From positions 1,362,450-1,426,449 of the forward strand of contig CM042547.1 in the NCBI GenBank assembly GCA_023630585.1: a stretch of DNA of 64,000 bases, in the 5' to 3' direction. Shown piece by piece: positions 13,282 to 23,276 of the stretch (the stretch's first letter is position 1; every line of letters starts with the position of its first letter). The stretch comes from Cranoglanis bouderius. Taxonomy: Eukaryota > Chordata > Actinopteri > Siluriformes > Cranoglanididae. A program made the translations under genes and the position numbers. Below the pieces are notes generated by a model. The model ran no database searches and was not told the DNA's origin. It was given only the letters and a program-made list of their open reading frames with translations.

Positions 13282-16200
13282 TGTGTGTGTGTGTGTGTAT
13301 GTGTGTGGTAGATTTATACTAAAATTGATTTATATTCATCTTGCATGAAAATGTGACATTAATTTAATCTGTCAAGATGCCACACTGTAAAACCGTTGCC
13401 AGCAAAGCACTTTTCATATTTACAAAGTATTTTACAAAGTACTGGAATATCTTTACAGATAATTCCTGTAATTTTATTTACAGTATATTACAGTATGTTT
13501 CCATTTTGCCAGTAAAATCCATATAAATATAATTATCGTATACAATAACACATAATCCAGTACATTTGCTAATGTGGCTGATGCAGGATACAACTGAGCT
13601 GAAGGTTAAAGCTCTTGATCAAGGACCCAACCATGGCAGCTTTGCGGTGCTGGGATTTGAACATATGAACTCATAGCCTTAACCACTGAGCCACCACAAC
13701 TAGCTCAACTAGCTTGCACTGATTCAACCATCTCTACCACTGAATTAATGATAATAAAAAAATAATAAAATAAGTTTTTACTAGCATATAAAGTTAATCT
13801 CAAGGTAGACACAAGGATAATTTTTGTTTTTACTATTCTCACCCCTTCCAAAAACATTAGATATCCCACTGTGCATTGCGTTTTCTGGTATTTTACTGTA
13901 AATCAATGCACTACCAGAATCGTTTACAGTAAAATCCTGTAAACAGTATTTAGCTGTAAATTAATTACCGCTAAATTTACAGCTTTTTTTTACAGCACAA
14001 AACACCCCCAAAATACTCCATTCCTTGGAAACTTATACTAATGAATAACATTAGTATGCTACACTAGACCAAGATTGAACTTGATTGCTATGTTAGGTTG
14101 AAATTTGGGGTACAAAAGCAAGGTGCTAAGAGACATAGACAAAATTGCATAGCATGTATCAATATATTGCTCATCAACATGAAATGGCATCTGTAGCCAT
14201 GAACTAGATGCTCAAATTTAAAATGCTCCAAAGGTTATAATTCTATAGGGAGTTTTACTGTATAATAGCCTACAAGTAAATCTCTTTAGCTTCCTGCTTT
14301 GTACTTTAGTGCGATCGATTCAGATTAGGATAAAAAAAAAAAAAAACGAACAACCTGAATTATTTTGCACAAACTACATTAACCCATTTAATCCTTTCAC
14401 TAGGCAAAGGTCTGTGAGAGGAGTTTGTGTGAGGTTCTCCAGTCTGTTGTTGCTGGAGCAGATGGCTGCATCCTAAGTTTTGGACAAACCAAAATGGGTA
14501 TGTGTAAATGTGTATACTACTGTATATTAAAGCCTGCTGCTGAAAGCTGCTATCCACTAGCATTAGCACTATTTGGTATAAAAGAATTGCTCTTCTCTCT
14601 ATCGTGCATCTAGATGATTGATCTTTAACTTTTTAATTTACCCACTTAAAGATAAATAAATAAATTATACATAGCAAAAACACAGTATAGTGTTTTAGGC
14701 CACTGTGCACTACTTACTTTATCAGCACATAGAGGCTGAGATTCAACTCTGAAAATGTCAGTGGTAGTGACTTGGAGTGACGCTTAATGGATGTGCATTA
14801 ATGTTGTCCTCTCTTTAGTGGGGTCTCTATATTGGAGGTCATTGTGGGCTATCCACTTAGAGGGTTATTAATAGTTATCCACCTAAAATCATGAATACAA
14901 TTCTTCCATGCAGCAACCTTGGAGAATTACGTCATTGGCTATTAACTAATTGAATTTGCAGCCTATATGTCATGATTCCTGGCACAGAGACAGAAGTTAT
15001 AAATCTTTTAAAGCAGATTGCATTTAGGTACTGCTAATGGTGGCTTGCATTTTTATTAGAGATAACACCCTAGGAACATATTTTATATCATATGTGAATT
15101 GCTGTGACACAGCCGTGACACATAAACATACTTGTATATTCTGTTTTCTCCGTATATCTTTAACGAACACTCTCTTTGTTATTTACAGGAACATGTTACA
15201 CAATGATCGGATGTGATGATGGGACACCAAACCTTGGGATAATCCCTTGTGCCATTTCTTGGCTTTTCAAGCTCATTAACAAGAAGAAGGACAAGACATG
15301 GGCAAACATCTCAGTATCTGTGTCAGCTGTTGAGGTGTGCGGGGAGACTGAGGTCATCAGGGATTTACTGTCTGGTTTTGAGGCTGGTGATCAAACCCAC
15401 AAGCCAAATGTTTACCTCCAGGAAGACCCTGTCTGTGGAATACAGGTAAGGCTTCAGATTCAGTTCTGAGACTCAGATGTGCCAAGGGGAATTGAAAAGA
15501 TTATTAAGAGATAACATATGGTGGACCCGCAACAAATGACCACGTAAATGCATTATTCATTGACTGTCGTATGTGAATATTTATAAGGAAGCAAAAATCA
15601 TGTTGAATAAATCAAATCCTCATTAATATTATAATCCAGACATTATAATTGTGTTAATTAAAATTTCATGTCAAAATTTCCTTTTAGCTTTATAACAACA
15701 GGGTGGTAAGTGCTCCTACAGCAGAAAGAGCAGCCTGCCTATTGGATGCAGCCCTAGCATCTCGCAACACAGGCATGGCAGGGTGCAGAGGGACGTTTCA
15801 TCATCACTGCCATATGTTCTACACTCTTCATGTCTGCCAAAAACACATAGAGAGCAGCCCCACATCTGGGAGTAAGTAGCATTGATTATATTGATTTGAC
15901 TATGTCTGATATGTCTGATTCTGATATCATGCTTTCTGTGACCAAAATAATGTAATAAATGCATATCTAATCCATATATAATTTATAAAAGAAAATAAAT
16001 GGGTGGGGCTTTAGCCATTCTATTGTTGTTGTGTCACTCAAAACTCTTCCTCAGTGTATGTGGAACAAAGCAAGCTGAGCCTAATTGACTTAGGAAGCTG
16101 TACCAGAGAGAGGACTAAGAACAACACAGAGGTCTGTCTTCTTGACCTGGGCAGTGTTATTATGGCCAAGCTGAATGGTCACAAACATGTCCCTAACAAG

Positions 16201-19200
16201 TATGTCAATAAAATATTTTAGTTACACACTGAAATGAAATATATGTATAGTACTGTGCAAAAGTTTTAGGCACATGCAAAGAAATGCTGTAGAGCAAAGA
16301 TGCCTTCAAAATAAATAAATAAATTTTAAAAAATACCGTAAAGAGCAGTAAACAGTAGTAAATTAAACAAAATCAATATTTGGTGTGATAAAAAATAAAA
16401 ATAAAAATAGTAGTCTCCGGTACAATTAGTGCAGTTTTATAAGGAAATGAGCTGGTAAGTTTTATTGAGCATCTTGCAGAACCAGACACAGTTCTTCTGG
16501 ACACTTTGACTTTCGCACTCGCTTCTTATTTTTGCAGCAAAACCCAGCGGCCTTCATTGTGTTTACTGTCTGAAAAGTGTCTCTTATGTAATATGCTGCT
16601 TTCTTTAATGACATACAAACATTTAATTTGGTGCTAGAAAACTAATGTTTGGGAATCTAAAATGTTTTTTTGTACTTTTGTGTACTTTTTGTAGAAGTCA
16701 TAAAATAAAAAAATCTATAACAAAGTTTGTACTAAAAAAATAGGGTGCCTAAAACTTTTGCACAGTACTGTATGGAAAATCATGATATGGGCAGGCAAGA
16801 CATTGTCACGTTTAAAAAAAAAAAATTGTTTTAATAGGGGGAGTAAACTGGCCATGCTCATGCAAGAGTCTCTTGGAAATGTAAACTGCCACACGACGAT
16901 TGTAGCCCATGTCTCCACCTCTCATGAAGACCTGTCAGAAACTCTGTGCACCATCCAGATTGTCTCTCGCATTCGAAGATTACAAAGGATCAGAGTGTGT
17001 CTTTTAAGCTTTTATAAGATTTAAATACAAGCATTTATTGCCTACGATTAAAGCAGTTAATGCTATCTATGATTGAGACAGTCCTCTTAAATCAACAAAA
17101 GATACTGAGTGATCTTTTTTTTTCCATTATTAGAAACAAACCTGTAGCTCACCTGGAACAAGAAGCTTGGGCAAAGAAAAAAAAGCAAACGATTCCTCTA
17201 AGCTAAGAGCATTTCGCTATGCAGGTTCATTGGAACATACTTTTTCTTTGCCTCACCTCTTTGACGATCGAGAAGACTATTCTGAGAGTGATAAGTCATG
17301 TGACACTGTGTTCTGTGTGGATCCAAAAGGTGTCCTTCATGATAATAAAGGGGTCAGAGGGAATCAAGAGTTTGTGCCAATAATTCCATCTTTGCAAAGG
17401 AACAAGGCAGACCTAAAAAGCTCTTTCTCTGTAAAACACTGTGATATCATACAGTCAAATCAAAATTCAAAAGAGATGAAAAAACTTCCTGCTCAACAAA
17501 ATTCTAGTGCTCCTGATTTGGAGTGTTTCAAGTGCAACACCTTTGCTGAACTACAGAACCGACTGGGAAGTATTGATGAAAGTGAAATGGTTGGCTTGTA
17601 TTCTTGCACGATACAGCCTGCAAACGCTGTCGTTAAATCTGAACCTCTCTCAAGCAAAGTTGTGAAGATCCCAGCTGAAAAGCCAGAGATTCAACAATTT
17701 CCATGTAAAAAACAGGCTAATAACCAGGAACAAGGACCACCTACTCAGAGAGATGCCTTTATGAAGGACATTAAGGAAATACCTTGTGAGTATAGTGGTC
17801 AAGACAAAATTACTCAAAAAATTCTCCCATGCTCACCCAGATTTCACATGGCTAGTAGCTCCATGAAATGTGAACGAGACACTGAATCCCAAAGCCTTAC
17901 TAAAACAATGGACACGACTCCTTCTGTACCTTTTCCATTGGAAGGCCTGTCATCTAATAAGTCGACATTGCCCCCCAAGATTCGGATACCTCCTGTGGGT
18001 AAAAGCTCATCCTCCCCATCTACTGCCCTAGGGTCCTCAGTTTCTTTCCCTATTACCCGATGTGAAGTTATTCCACAGTTTCCTAAAGAGAACCAAGGAG
18101 AGAAAGCAACCATCACTGTAACAGTTCAGCAGCCACTGGATTTGAATGGACATGATGAACTTATATATTCTGTGGTTAAGGAAGTAGAGGTCAGTAGCCC
18201 AGTTAATAAAGGCAAGGCTGCAAAAATTGCAAATATTGCTGAGCTTGATTCTCTTAAGAACTTGCCACTAGGTTCTCAGCCTGTGAAGATCATTGGTAGT
18301 GTTGGAAAGGAACAAACTGCTGCTGATTCTGTATCTGACGTTCAGGCTTTAAGTACAATTGGTAAGACATCATCGGAGTTATCTGCAGGCAAGAGCATTT
18401 CTATGGGTCAAAACCATGTTGTCAACTCAAAGACTGACAATAGTCCCTCTCAACTCAACGTTAGGTCAAAAGAATCTCAGTCTAAGACTGTCACAGAGGT
18501 GGCCAAAACTGATTTTGGCTCCACTTCCCAATATGAGGTCTCAAGGTTCGGGGAGTATGCATATGAGATGGCAGCAGAGCAAGAAGATGCTAAGAGAAAA
18601 TGTAACCAAAGTAGTGGACAGCTTTGTAGAGAGTTCAAAGACAAGGTTTCTCCAACAAATCAGACGACATTAGAAGATTTTCCGATGAAACCAGAAGAAA
18701 ATCTAGTCAGTAGTTACTTAACTTATGACACAAGCAGTCTTACAAGAGCTTGGCTTGATACTGAGGAACAGCATGCCTGTAAGGACTCCCTTTATCCCTG
18801 TACAAGCTGTAAAAATGAGACGTCATATAGTCCAAAAGCAACGCTAGAAAAAAAATGTTATGTTGCCAAACCAAGTCTCGTGGAATGGGCAAAATATAGT
18901 AAATCAATGCCTTCAGTGCCAAGATCAGATAACAACAGTCCCAAGAAAAACAGAAAACATGTGCAACCTGCTATGACCCAGACAACCTCAGAGAATCAAC
19001 TCAAAACTGCAAACCCCAAATCCCCTATTGATGAGAGCACTAAACTATTTAGTGCAAAATTGGAGCAGCTAACAAACAGAAGTCGATCCCTAAGTAGATC
19101 ACATATAGAGTGTGTTGCTGTACAGCCTTTTGAGCAGAGCAATACTATGTTCACTCAGGGTTCTTCAAGGAGTATGGAGGGCAATTGTACCCCACCAAGG

Positions 19201-21502
19201 GTCAACAGACATCTTGAGAAGGAAAATCACCAGGATTTGGGTTTTAAAGGAGGCTTGGAAGGACAGTATGTATCAGCTCATGCCAAAAGCACTGCCTGTC
19301 CTGGTTTGCTGACAGTTTTTGAAGCAGACCTCCTCACTTTGTCTCAGGCTAACCATAGCCTTAGGAGAGTTCCAAGGTTTTTCCCACTTTATGATGATGA
19401 ACGTGACACTACTCAGCCTTGCAAGCAAAGTCAGCCCAATATGTCAAGTGTAAACAAGGTTTTGTCTAGCCCAGCGGTTCACAAGTTGTCTGGAACTGCC
19501 CCCAATTCATGTGTATCACCAAAATCTAACAGACGCTCAATAAATAGAAGCTCAAGTCTGTCACCTGATGGATTTTCCAGAAAACAAATCTCATGGTCAT
19601 CCCAGTCTTTATCCCGAAAGCAGGTGAAAGCTTCTATCTCCTCCAAATATCCAAGCAAAATACTGAATGGACGAGTTGAGGTTCTTAGAGCAAGTGAGGA
19701 CTCTCTCTCTAGCTCTAGCCAAGGTAGCTCAGATATCGATGATCTTGAGGAGTCAAAAAGAAAAATCAAACTGTTGAGCCACACCTTACCTTCCCCATAC
19801 AGTAGGATTACAGCGCCACGTAAACCAAACCACTGCAGTGGGCATGCCAGTGATAACACAAGTGTTCTGAGTGGGGAGCTTCCTCCTGCCATGTGTAAGA
19901 CTGCGTTGCTGTACAATCGCAATAGTATGGTCAGCAGTGGTTATGAAAGCCTGAAGAGGGACAGTGAAACCACATACAGTAGTACTTCAATACATGACTC
20001 CATCAGCGATCAGAGCTGCTTCTACAGTACTCTAAAGGGTGCCAGAATTTCCAAGAAAAAAAACAACACAGGTAAGTCTTCTACCAGGCAAAATTTTTTT
20101 ATAGGTAAATCATTTTTAATGTAAATGTTAATTAATGCCTTTTTCACTACTACTTCTCAGTTATTTGTTAACACTGATATTTTTGTTTACAGTGTCCCAT
20201 CAAAGACATCCATCACAGGACACCCTCTCATCTTTAAGAAGGTCTGTGAGTGGGTCCAAAATACGCTGGGTAGATCGTGGTACCTCAGATGCATATGAAA
20301 TTAAAGTTTATGAGATCGACAATGTGGATAGTTTGCAGAGGAGAGGAAAGGCAGGGAACAAGGTAATATCTAAAAATACTATAAATATATAAAGTTGTCA
20401 TTTGGTGGATCTACGGATCTGTCCACATCTCTCCTTAGTTGTTACAGTATGTTATAATACTGGTCCCTATACCACTACCCCTGAAGGTAATAATGAATTA
20501 GCTGTATGGGCACATTTGAATTTCAGTTCAAATTTGGCATACATTCATAGTCTTGGCTGTGGTTAATGGGACTTTATTTTGGCCATATTGTCAGAGTGTT
20601 GTCTGCTTCAGTGCCAAGCTGAAATTCCTGGAGCATCGACAACAAAGGATTGCAGAGATGAGGGCCAAGTACAACACCCTAAAGAGAGAGCTGGAACTAG
20701 CCAAACAGCATCTGATGGTGGATCCAGAGAAATGGGCCCATGAATGTGAGTGACAAAAGTAATTTTAGAATGTTTTACTTTGGTCATTGCTCTTTTAGAA
20801 GTTTTGTCCAGCAACACACTGATTATTCAAGACAGTTTGTTTCAATTAGCATTATGATGTAAAATATTTAGACATGGATCACCATTCCAGTAAAGTTCCC
20901 CAATTTGTGTTTACTCTGTCTTGGACCAGTATGTGACTTTTAATATTTGTTATATACTTATACCATAAACCAAGGCATTATAGTTTTATGACATGCTTTA
21001 TGACCAATGTTTTTTTCCCCTTACATATAAAGTAGAGCACCCTGTTAGTTTGAGATGGGCAATATTCCTTGAATTTTTCCTCAATCCTTTGTAACAAAGT
21101 TATCATACAAACCATTTTATTCCACATTATAGAGTCAATTAGACATGCTAAAGTATCAACAAAACGGAAATACTTTAGCACATCAAACTGACTCTTTAGT
21201 TTGGCTACTAATGACTAAATATTATAACAGACTGTTGTAGATACTATAAAAAGCAAGCGCTATACATGTTTCAATAATTAATTTCTGCTCTGGTCATCAC
21301 AGTTGACCTCTGGCAGACATTTGAAGTAGATTCTTTGGAGCACTTAGAGGCCCTTGAGCTGGTGACACAGCGTCTGGAGTGCCAAGTCTTCCGCTGCAAG
21401 GCACATGTCATGATGATAACCAGTTTTGATGCGTCACCAAAGCGAAGACAGAAGAAGAAGTACCGACCACCTGTCGATTATAAGGGGTTCATAGGAATAT
21501 AG
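5315..21502 (+). CDS. kif26a: Kinesin-like protein KIF26A-type, complete gene of 14 coding exons
   Basis: Exons: 5315-5569, 6354-6707, 9405-9547, 9820-9985, 12880-13077, 14404-14497, 15189-15445, 15688-15871, 16055-16199, 16838-16994, 17134-20071, 20193-20362, 20595-20745, 21303-21502; all introns start GT and end AG and phases agree, giving 5412 nt and 1803 residues (human KIF26A and KIF26B about 1880 and 2110). Residues 1-250 hold two CxxC-led helices (LCEEC..., CCDVC...), 307-650 the kinesin motor fold, then a long Ser-rich tail, and 1688-1740 a coiled coil (EHRQQRIAEMRAKY). KIF26 proteins bind microtubules without ATP-driven motility and act in signalling and cell-shape control. The P-loop (residues 399-409, GQTKMGTCYTM) lacks the invariant Lys, and switch II reads DLGSC. 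Motifs such as YPTNFCGLLQ, VSAVEVCG and SFGQ resemble what I recall of KIF26A more than KIF26B; that subtype call is the weaker part. The ATG follows an in-frame stop. Confidence 0.93.
5742..5785. repeat. (CT)n microsatellite in kif26 intron 1
   Basis: About 22 uninterrupted CT dinucleotides. Confidence 0.95.
6214..6284. repeat. (AAT)n microsatellite in kif26 intron 1
   Basis: About 23 AAT/ATA trinucleotides with one AAC variant; lies about 70 bp before exon 2. Confidence 0.95.
6354..6707 (+). CDS. kif26a: kif26 coding exon 2
   Basis: Residues 86-203. Contains the second CxxC helix (CCDVCFTHLSQLKREAIHMI), the signature KIF26 paired motif, then a Ser/Pro-rich stretch (SARSPSPSKRQKFSNP). Acceptor CATCAG, donor GTAGGT, phase 0 at both ends. 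Confidence 0.92.
6708..8260. other. kif26 intron 2, proximal part, nothing recognised
   Basis: AT-rich intronic DNA. Short ATTT tetranucleotide run near 8041-8061. No element ends or exons recognised. Confidence 0.5.
8261..8540. repeat. 57-bp tandem array, 5 copies, with TGATTGACAG and ATTGG in each unit
   Basis: Five near-identical 57-bp units begin at 8261, 8318, 8375, 8432 and 8489. Each has ATTGG (inverted CCAAT) at 8268, 8325, 8382, 8439 and 8496, and a perfect TGATTGACAG at 8285, 8342, 8399, 8456 and 8513, 12 bp downstream. TGATTGACAG is the known PBX-MEIS/PREP composite site, and ATTGG the NF-Y core. Because 57 is divisible by 3, a 111-residue open frame runs through the array; it shows no other sign of coding. 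A further CCAAT lies just downstream at 8581-8586. Confidence 0.9.
8541..9404. other. kif26 intron 2, distal part
   Basis: Holds a poly-T run at 8650-8666 and an (AAAT)n run at 9338-9362. A CCAATCA lies near 8938. No exon or complete mobile element recognised. Confidence 0.5.
9405..9547 (+). CDS. kif26a: kif26 coding exon 3
   Basis: Residues 204-251. A KKKKDD basic-acidic run is followed by SAAFSFIV, which corresponds to the SxAASFF block before the KIF26 motor. Acceptor TGTAG, donor GTAACA; ends in phase 2. Confidence 0.85.
9820..9985 (+). CDS. kif26a: kif26 coding exon 4
   Basis: Residues 251-306. AVQKLHLTSRRRK matches the conserved (R)AAQKL.L.SK.KK of KIF26, and YPTNFCGLLQ followed by PPPVP matches the YPTDFSGVLQ-type block I recall in KIF26A. 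Donor GTACCA. Confidence 0.92.
10627..10702. repeat. A-rich low-complexity stretch in kif26 intron 4
   Basis: Poly-A passing into AAAC repeats; possibly an old retroposon tail, but no body is recognisable. Confidence 0.7.
10884..11332. mobile_element. MITE-like element with GGTAACACTTT ends
   Basis: Begins GGTAACACTTTC and ends with AAAAGTGTTAAC, imperfect inverted ends about 450 bp apart. The interior is AT-rich with repeated GCATTATA-type motifs and codes for nothing. Such ends are common on short nonautonomous DNA elements of fish; superfamily not assigned. Confidence 0.55.
11415..12852 (-). mobile_element. Tc1-like transposon in kif26 intron 4, degraded
   Basis: Subterminal inverted repeats are clear: TGCAATAAAA...ACAAATCTG-type sequence near 11432-11526 recurs inverted near 12711-12806. 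On the minus strand an N-terminal transposase start (from 12511, MGRGSPL..., then a helix-turn-helix ending VHNIVKRF) and C-terminal fragments at 11414-11824 are visible, with several frame breaks. The right end GGGGTTG/TA lies at 12852-12854, only 27 bp before the acceptor of exon 5. The left end is worn and approximate. Confidence 0.8.
12880..13077 (+). CDS. kif26a: kif26 coding exon 5, start of motor domain
   Basis: Residues 307-372: VRVMLRLNPI (strand 1 of the kinesin fold), KVDLHKKQVTVLDP and TFTFDATFGPESSQ, corresponding to the FAFDAVFPQD block. Phase 0 at both ends. Confidence 0.93.
13205..13308. repeat. (GT)n microsatellite, interrupted
   Basis: Roughly 50 GT units with GA, AT and CT interruptions. 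Confidence 0.95.
13384..13997. repeat. MITE-like repeat with ACTGTAAA / TTTACAG ends containing a SINE-like piece
   Basis: The left part is rich in TTTACAGTA motifs and starts CACTGTAAAA; the right part carries inverted versions and ends TTTTTTTACAGCAC. Between them, at about 13590-13725, is a minus-strand tRNA-like head (GGGATTTGAAC, then CCTTAACCACTGAGCC), resembling the SINEs at 22768 and 36140. Boundaries approximate; no coding capacity. Confidence 0.6.
14404..14497 (+). CDS. kif26a: kif26 coding exon 6, first half of P-loop
   Basis: Residues 373-404. EVLQSVVAGADGCILSFGQT leads into the P-loop position; the exon ends ATG G in phase 1, splitting the loop between exons 6 and 7. Confidence 0.93.
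15189..15445 (+). CDS. kif26a: kif26 coding exon 7, second half of P-loop and motor core
   Basis: Residues 404-489: GTCYTMIG completes the loop (usual kinesin GKTYTM), then LGIIPCAISWLFKLIN, VSAVEVCGETEVIRDLL and YLQEDPVCG, all strongly KIF26-like. The loop Lys and Thr are replaced by Thr and Cys. Confidence 0.95.
15688..15871 (+). CDS. kif26a: kif26 coding exon 8, switch I region
   Basis: Residues 490-550. SAPTAERAACLLDAALASR corresponds to the conserved APTAEKAA..LDAA block; the normal kinesin switch I NxxSSRSH is not present, and a CRGTFHHHCHMFYTLHV stretch follows. Confidence 0.92.
16055..16199 (+). CDS. kif26a: kif26 coding exon 9, switch II region
   Basis: Residues 551-599. LSLIDLGSC stands where active kinesins have DLAGSE; the final LDLGSVIMAKLNGHKHVP matches LSALGNVILALVNGSKHIP of the family. 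Donor GTATGT, phase 2. Confidence 0.92.
16248..16770. mobile_element. Nonautonomous TIR element, copy 1 of 3, in kif26 intron 9
   Basis: Ends are inverted copies of GTACTGTGCAAAAGTTTTAGG with TA next to the right end. The interior is non-coding and closely matches 43195-43732 (including TTGAGCATCTTGCAGAACC), and more distantly 45245-45722. Ends of this kind suggest a Tc1/mariner-derived MITE. Confidence 0.8.
16838..16994 (+). CDS. kif26a: kif26 coding exon 10, end of motor domain
   Basis: Residues 599-651: SKLAMLMQESLGNVNCHTTI and the closing helix TLCTIQIVSRIRRL. The donor reads AGA/GTGTGT, weaker than the others, but is the only GT that preserves frame into exon 11. Confidence 0.88.
17134..20071 (+). 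CDS. kif26a: kif26 coding exon 11, large tail exon
   Basis: One 2938-nt exon (residues 652-1631). It keeps scattered KIF26 blocks: SCDTVFCVDPKG, FVPIIPSLQ, CNTFAELQNRLGSIDESE, ITVTVQQPLDLNGHDELIYS, STKLFSAKLEQLTNRSRSLSR, LPSPYSRITAPRKP and SVLSGELPPAMCKTALLY. Between them it is Ser/Lys-rich and likely disordered. The donor GTAAGT follows ACA G; the open frame happens to continue 50 nt into the intron. Confidence 0.95.
20193..20362 (+). CDS. kif26a: kif26 coding exon 12
   Basis: Residues 1631-1687: SKIRWVDRGTSDAYEIKVYE then IDNVDSLQRR, equivalent to the conserved RWVDG...FEIKVYEIDDVERLQRR of the family. Confidence 0.93.
20595..20745 (+). CDS. kif26a: kif26 coding exon 13, C-terminal coiled coil
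   Basis: Residues 1688-1738: CFSAKLKFLEHRQQRIAEM, RAKYNTLKRELELAKQHLMV, DPEKW. A heptad-like coiled coil conserved in KIF26A and KIF26B. Donor GTGAGT after GAA T. Confidence 0.93.
21303..21502 (+). CDS. kif26a: kif26 last coding exon
   Basis: FDLWQTFEVDSLEHLEALEL, CKAHVMMITSFD and a basic end, then TAG at 21500-21502. The terminal KKKYRPPVDYKGFIGI extends a little past the place where I recall human KIF26B ending. Confidence 0.93.
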
Positions 21503-21553
21503 CATACCAAGAGTTAAAATTAATTTTACCGTTTACTTTTAATGATGTACAAA

Positions 21554-21816
21554 ATGCTAGTTACATACAGTAACTGTGGTTCTGTGTGTGAATGCTGGAT
21601 AACTGCTGACATTGAAATTACCAGGTGAGAAATACAGCTCCTTCTATGCATGTGCATGCATTCAAGGATTTTCCTGTAATGATGTTTGATGTAGTATTTG
21701 CAATAAATACCTGTACCTCTATCATATAGCCATCTTTCCCTGAAACCTTCTCTTCAAGCCAATAACTGTTAATGGTATTCATAGAACCAGAGTTACATAC
21801 TGTATGTAACTAGCAT
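21554..21816 (+). repeat. Inverted repeat spanning the kif26 3' end
   Basis: ATGCTAGTTACATACAGTA at 21554-21572 is perfectly inverted at 21798-21816, and the pairing continues inward (ACTGTGGTTCTG against AACCAGAGT) for about 40 bp per arm. The poly(A) signal lies in the loop. Confidence 0.8.
21702..21707 (+). terminator. kif26 poly(A) signal AATAAA
   Basis: Canonical hexamer 200 nt after the kif26 stop codon, a plausible distance for a short 3' UTR. Confidence 0.6.
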
Positions 21817-22452
21817 GCTATTTCACCCCTCCTAACCACCAGCAACAATGTCATGAGTAACTGGACTCACCTTAAGTCTGCCCTGAAAGGTGCTCAGAGA
21901 TGGCCATCACACTCACAATACTGGAAGGGGCAAAGATAACCTTGTAGAACCTGGTGAAGGTGTATGGTAATATTGAGTAGCAGTAAGACAGACTTCCTGG
22001 AGCAGTCCACCTATAATTAATGCCCATTAGAAAGGACTACACCTTTTAGAGGTGTACTTATTGCGGGCCGGCGCATGTAACTCACCAAGTCTTTTAGCTA
22101 AAGTGATCCCAAGCAAATAGAGAGCAGGCCATTTCGAGTCATCATGGGCTCATTAATGGGATCCATCATGGGATGGAGGCCTTTCACTTCTTTTAGAGAC
22201 CACACAGTGATGCCATCCATGGTGATGTGGTGCCACATACAGTGGGGGACAAAAGTATTTGATCCCCTGCTGATTTTGTACGTTTGCCCACTGGCAAAGA
22301 AATAATCAGTCTATAATTTTAATGGTAGGTGTATTTTAACAGTGAGAGACAGAATAACAACAAAAAAAATCCAGAAAAACGCATTTCAAAAAAGTTATAA
22401 ATTGATTTGCATTTTAATGAGTGAAATAAGTATTTGACCCCTTCAACTTAGT

Positions 22453-23276
22453 ATATGAGCTACACATGATACTCCTGAGATGCCAGTGATCCCGACCCCT
22501 TCTGCTCTCTGGACCTGCCCGATCCATCCTGATGCCCTACTTCTGGTTGGAGATCTCATCAATTGAAAGTCACATGCTGCTGCTGAGGATGGCCCCACAT
22601 GGTGCAGCCTAAAGATCATTGAGATTACAGTGGTGAAGTTCAACAAAACAGACTTCATATAAAAATTGTAATGAATTTTTCATGGTCTCACAACTGCTAT
22701 TTGACCATGTGGTACATTTATCGAAGAGATTTATTTATTTATATCCACACTATCCAGTGTGTATCCAGATGAAAGTGACATATGAAGGCCAATGTATGGT
22801 AACCCATACTTGGAATTTTCCTCTGCATTTAACCCATCCGAGTTAGGGCACACACATTAGGAGTTGTGAACACACACACACTACAAACCGTGAACAGACC
22901 CGGAGCAGTGGGCAGCCATTTTTGCTGCAGCACCCAGGGAGCAGTTGAGGGTTAAGGGCCTTGCTCAAGTGCCCAACACTGGGATTTGAACTCACAACTT
23001 TCCGATTGATAGCCCAACTGCTTAACCACTGAGCTACCCCCACCTCCATGATGAGAATGGGTTCCCTTTTGAGTCTGGTTCCTCTCAAGGTTTCTTCCTC
23101 ATATCGTCTCAGGGAGTTTTTCCTTGCCACCGTCGCCGCTGGCTTGCTCATTGGGCATAAATTCATAAATTTAAAATCTATGTCCTGAATTTATATACTT
23201 CTGTAAAGCTGCTTTGGGACAATGTCCATTGTTAAAAGCCCTATACAAATAAACTGAAACTGAAAACTGAAACTAG
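22453..23276 (+). mobile_element. Retroposon insertion (LINE/SINE-type tail) inside Tc1 copy D1
   Basis: Interrupts the Tc1 sequence between ACTTAGTA and TAGTCCTTGG, suggesting a short TAGT-type target duplication. The 3' part carries a strongly conserved fish repeat tail (GGTTTCTTCCTCATAT, CTGTAAAGCTGCTTTG, CTATACAAATAAA) ending in a short AAACTGAAACTG repeat, as in non-LTR retroposons. A partial relative lies at 47380-47527. Class not assigned. Confidence 0.7.
22768..23043 (-). mobile_element. tRNA-derived SINE, nested in the retroposon
   Basis: On the minus strand it opens with GGTAGCTCAGTGGTTAAGC (A box) and GAGTTCAAATCCC (B box), followed by a tRNA-unrelated body. A second copy of the body is at 36140-36405, with the same CCATACTTGGAATTT block. 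Confidence 0.8.

Noticed and set aside
19479..19922. 147-residue antisense frame within kif26
   Set aside because: Shadow of the long tail exon; no family resemblance or splice support.
5315..21502. Assignment as kif26b because of the neighbouring consortin gene
   Set aside because: Neighbourhood favours KIF26B in human, but several motor and linker motifs look more like KIF26A; left as KIF26A-type with reservation.
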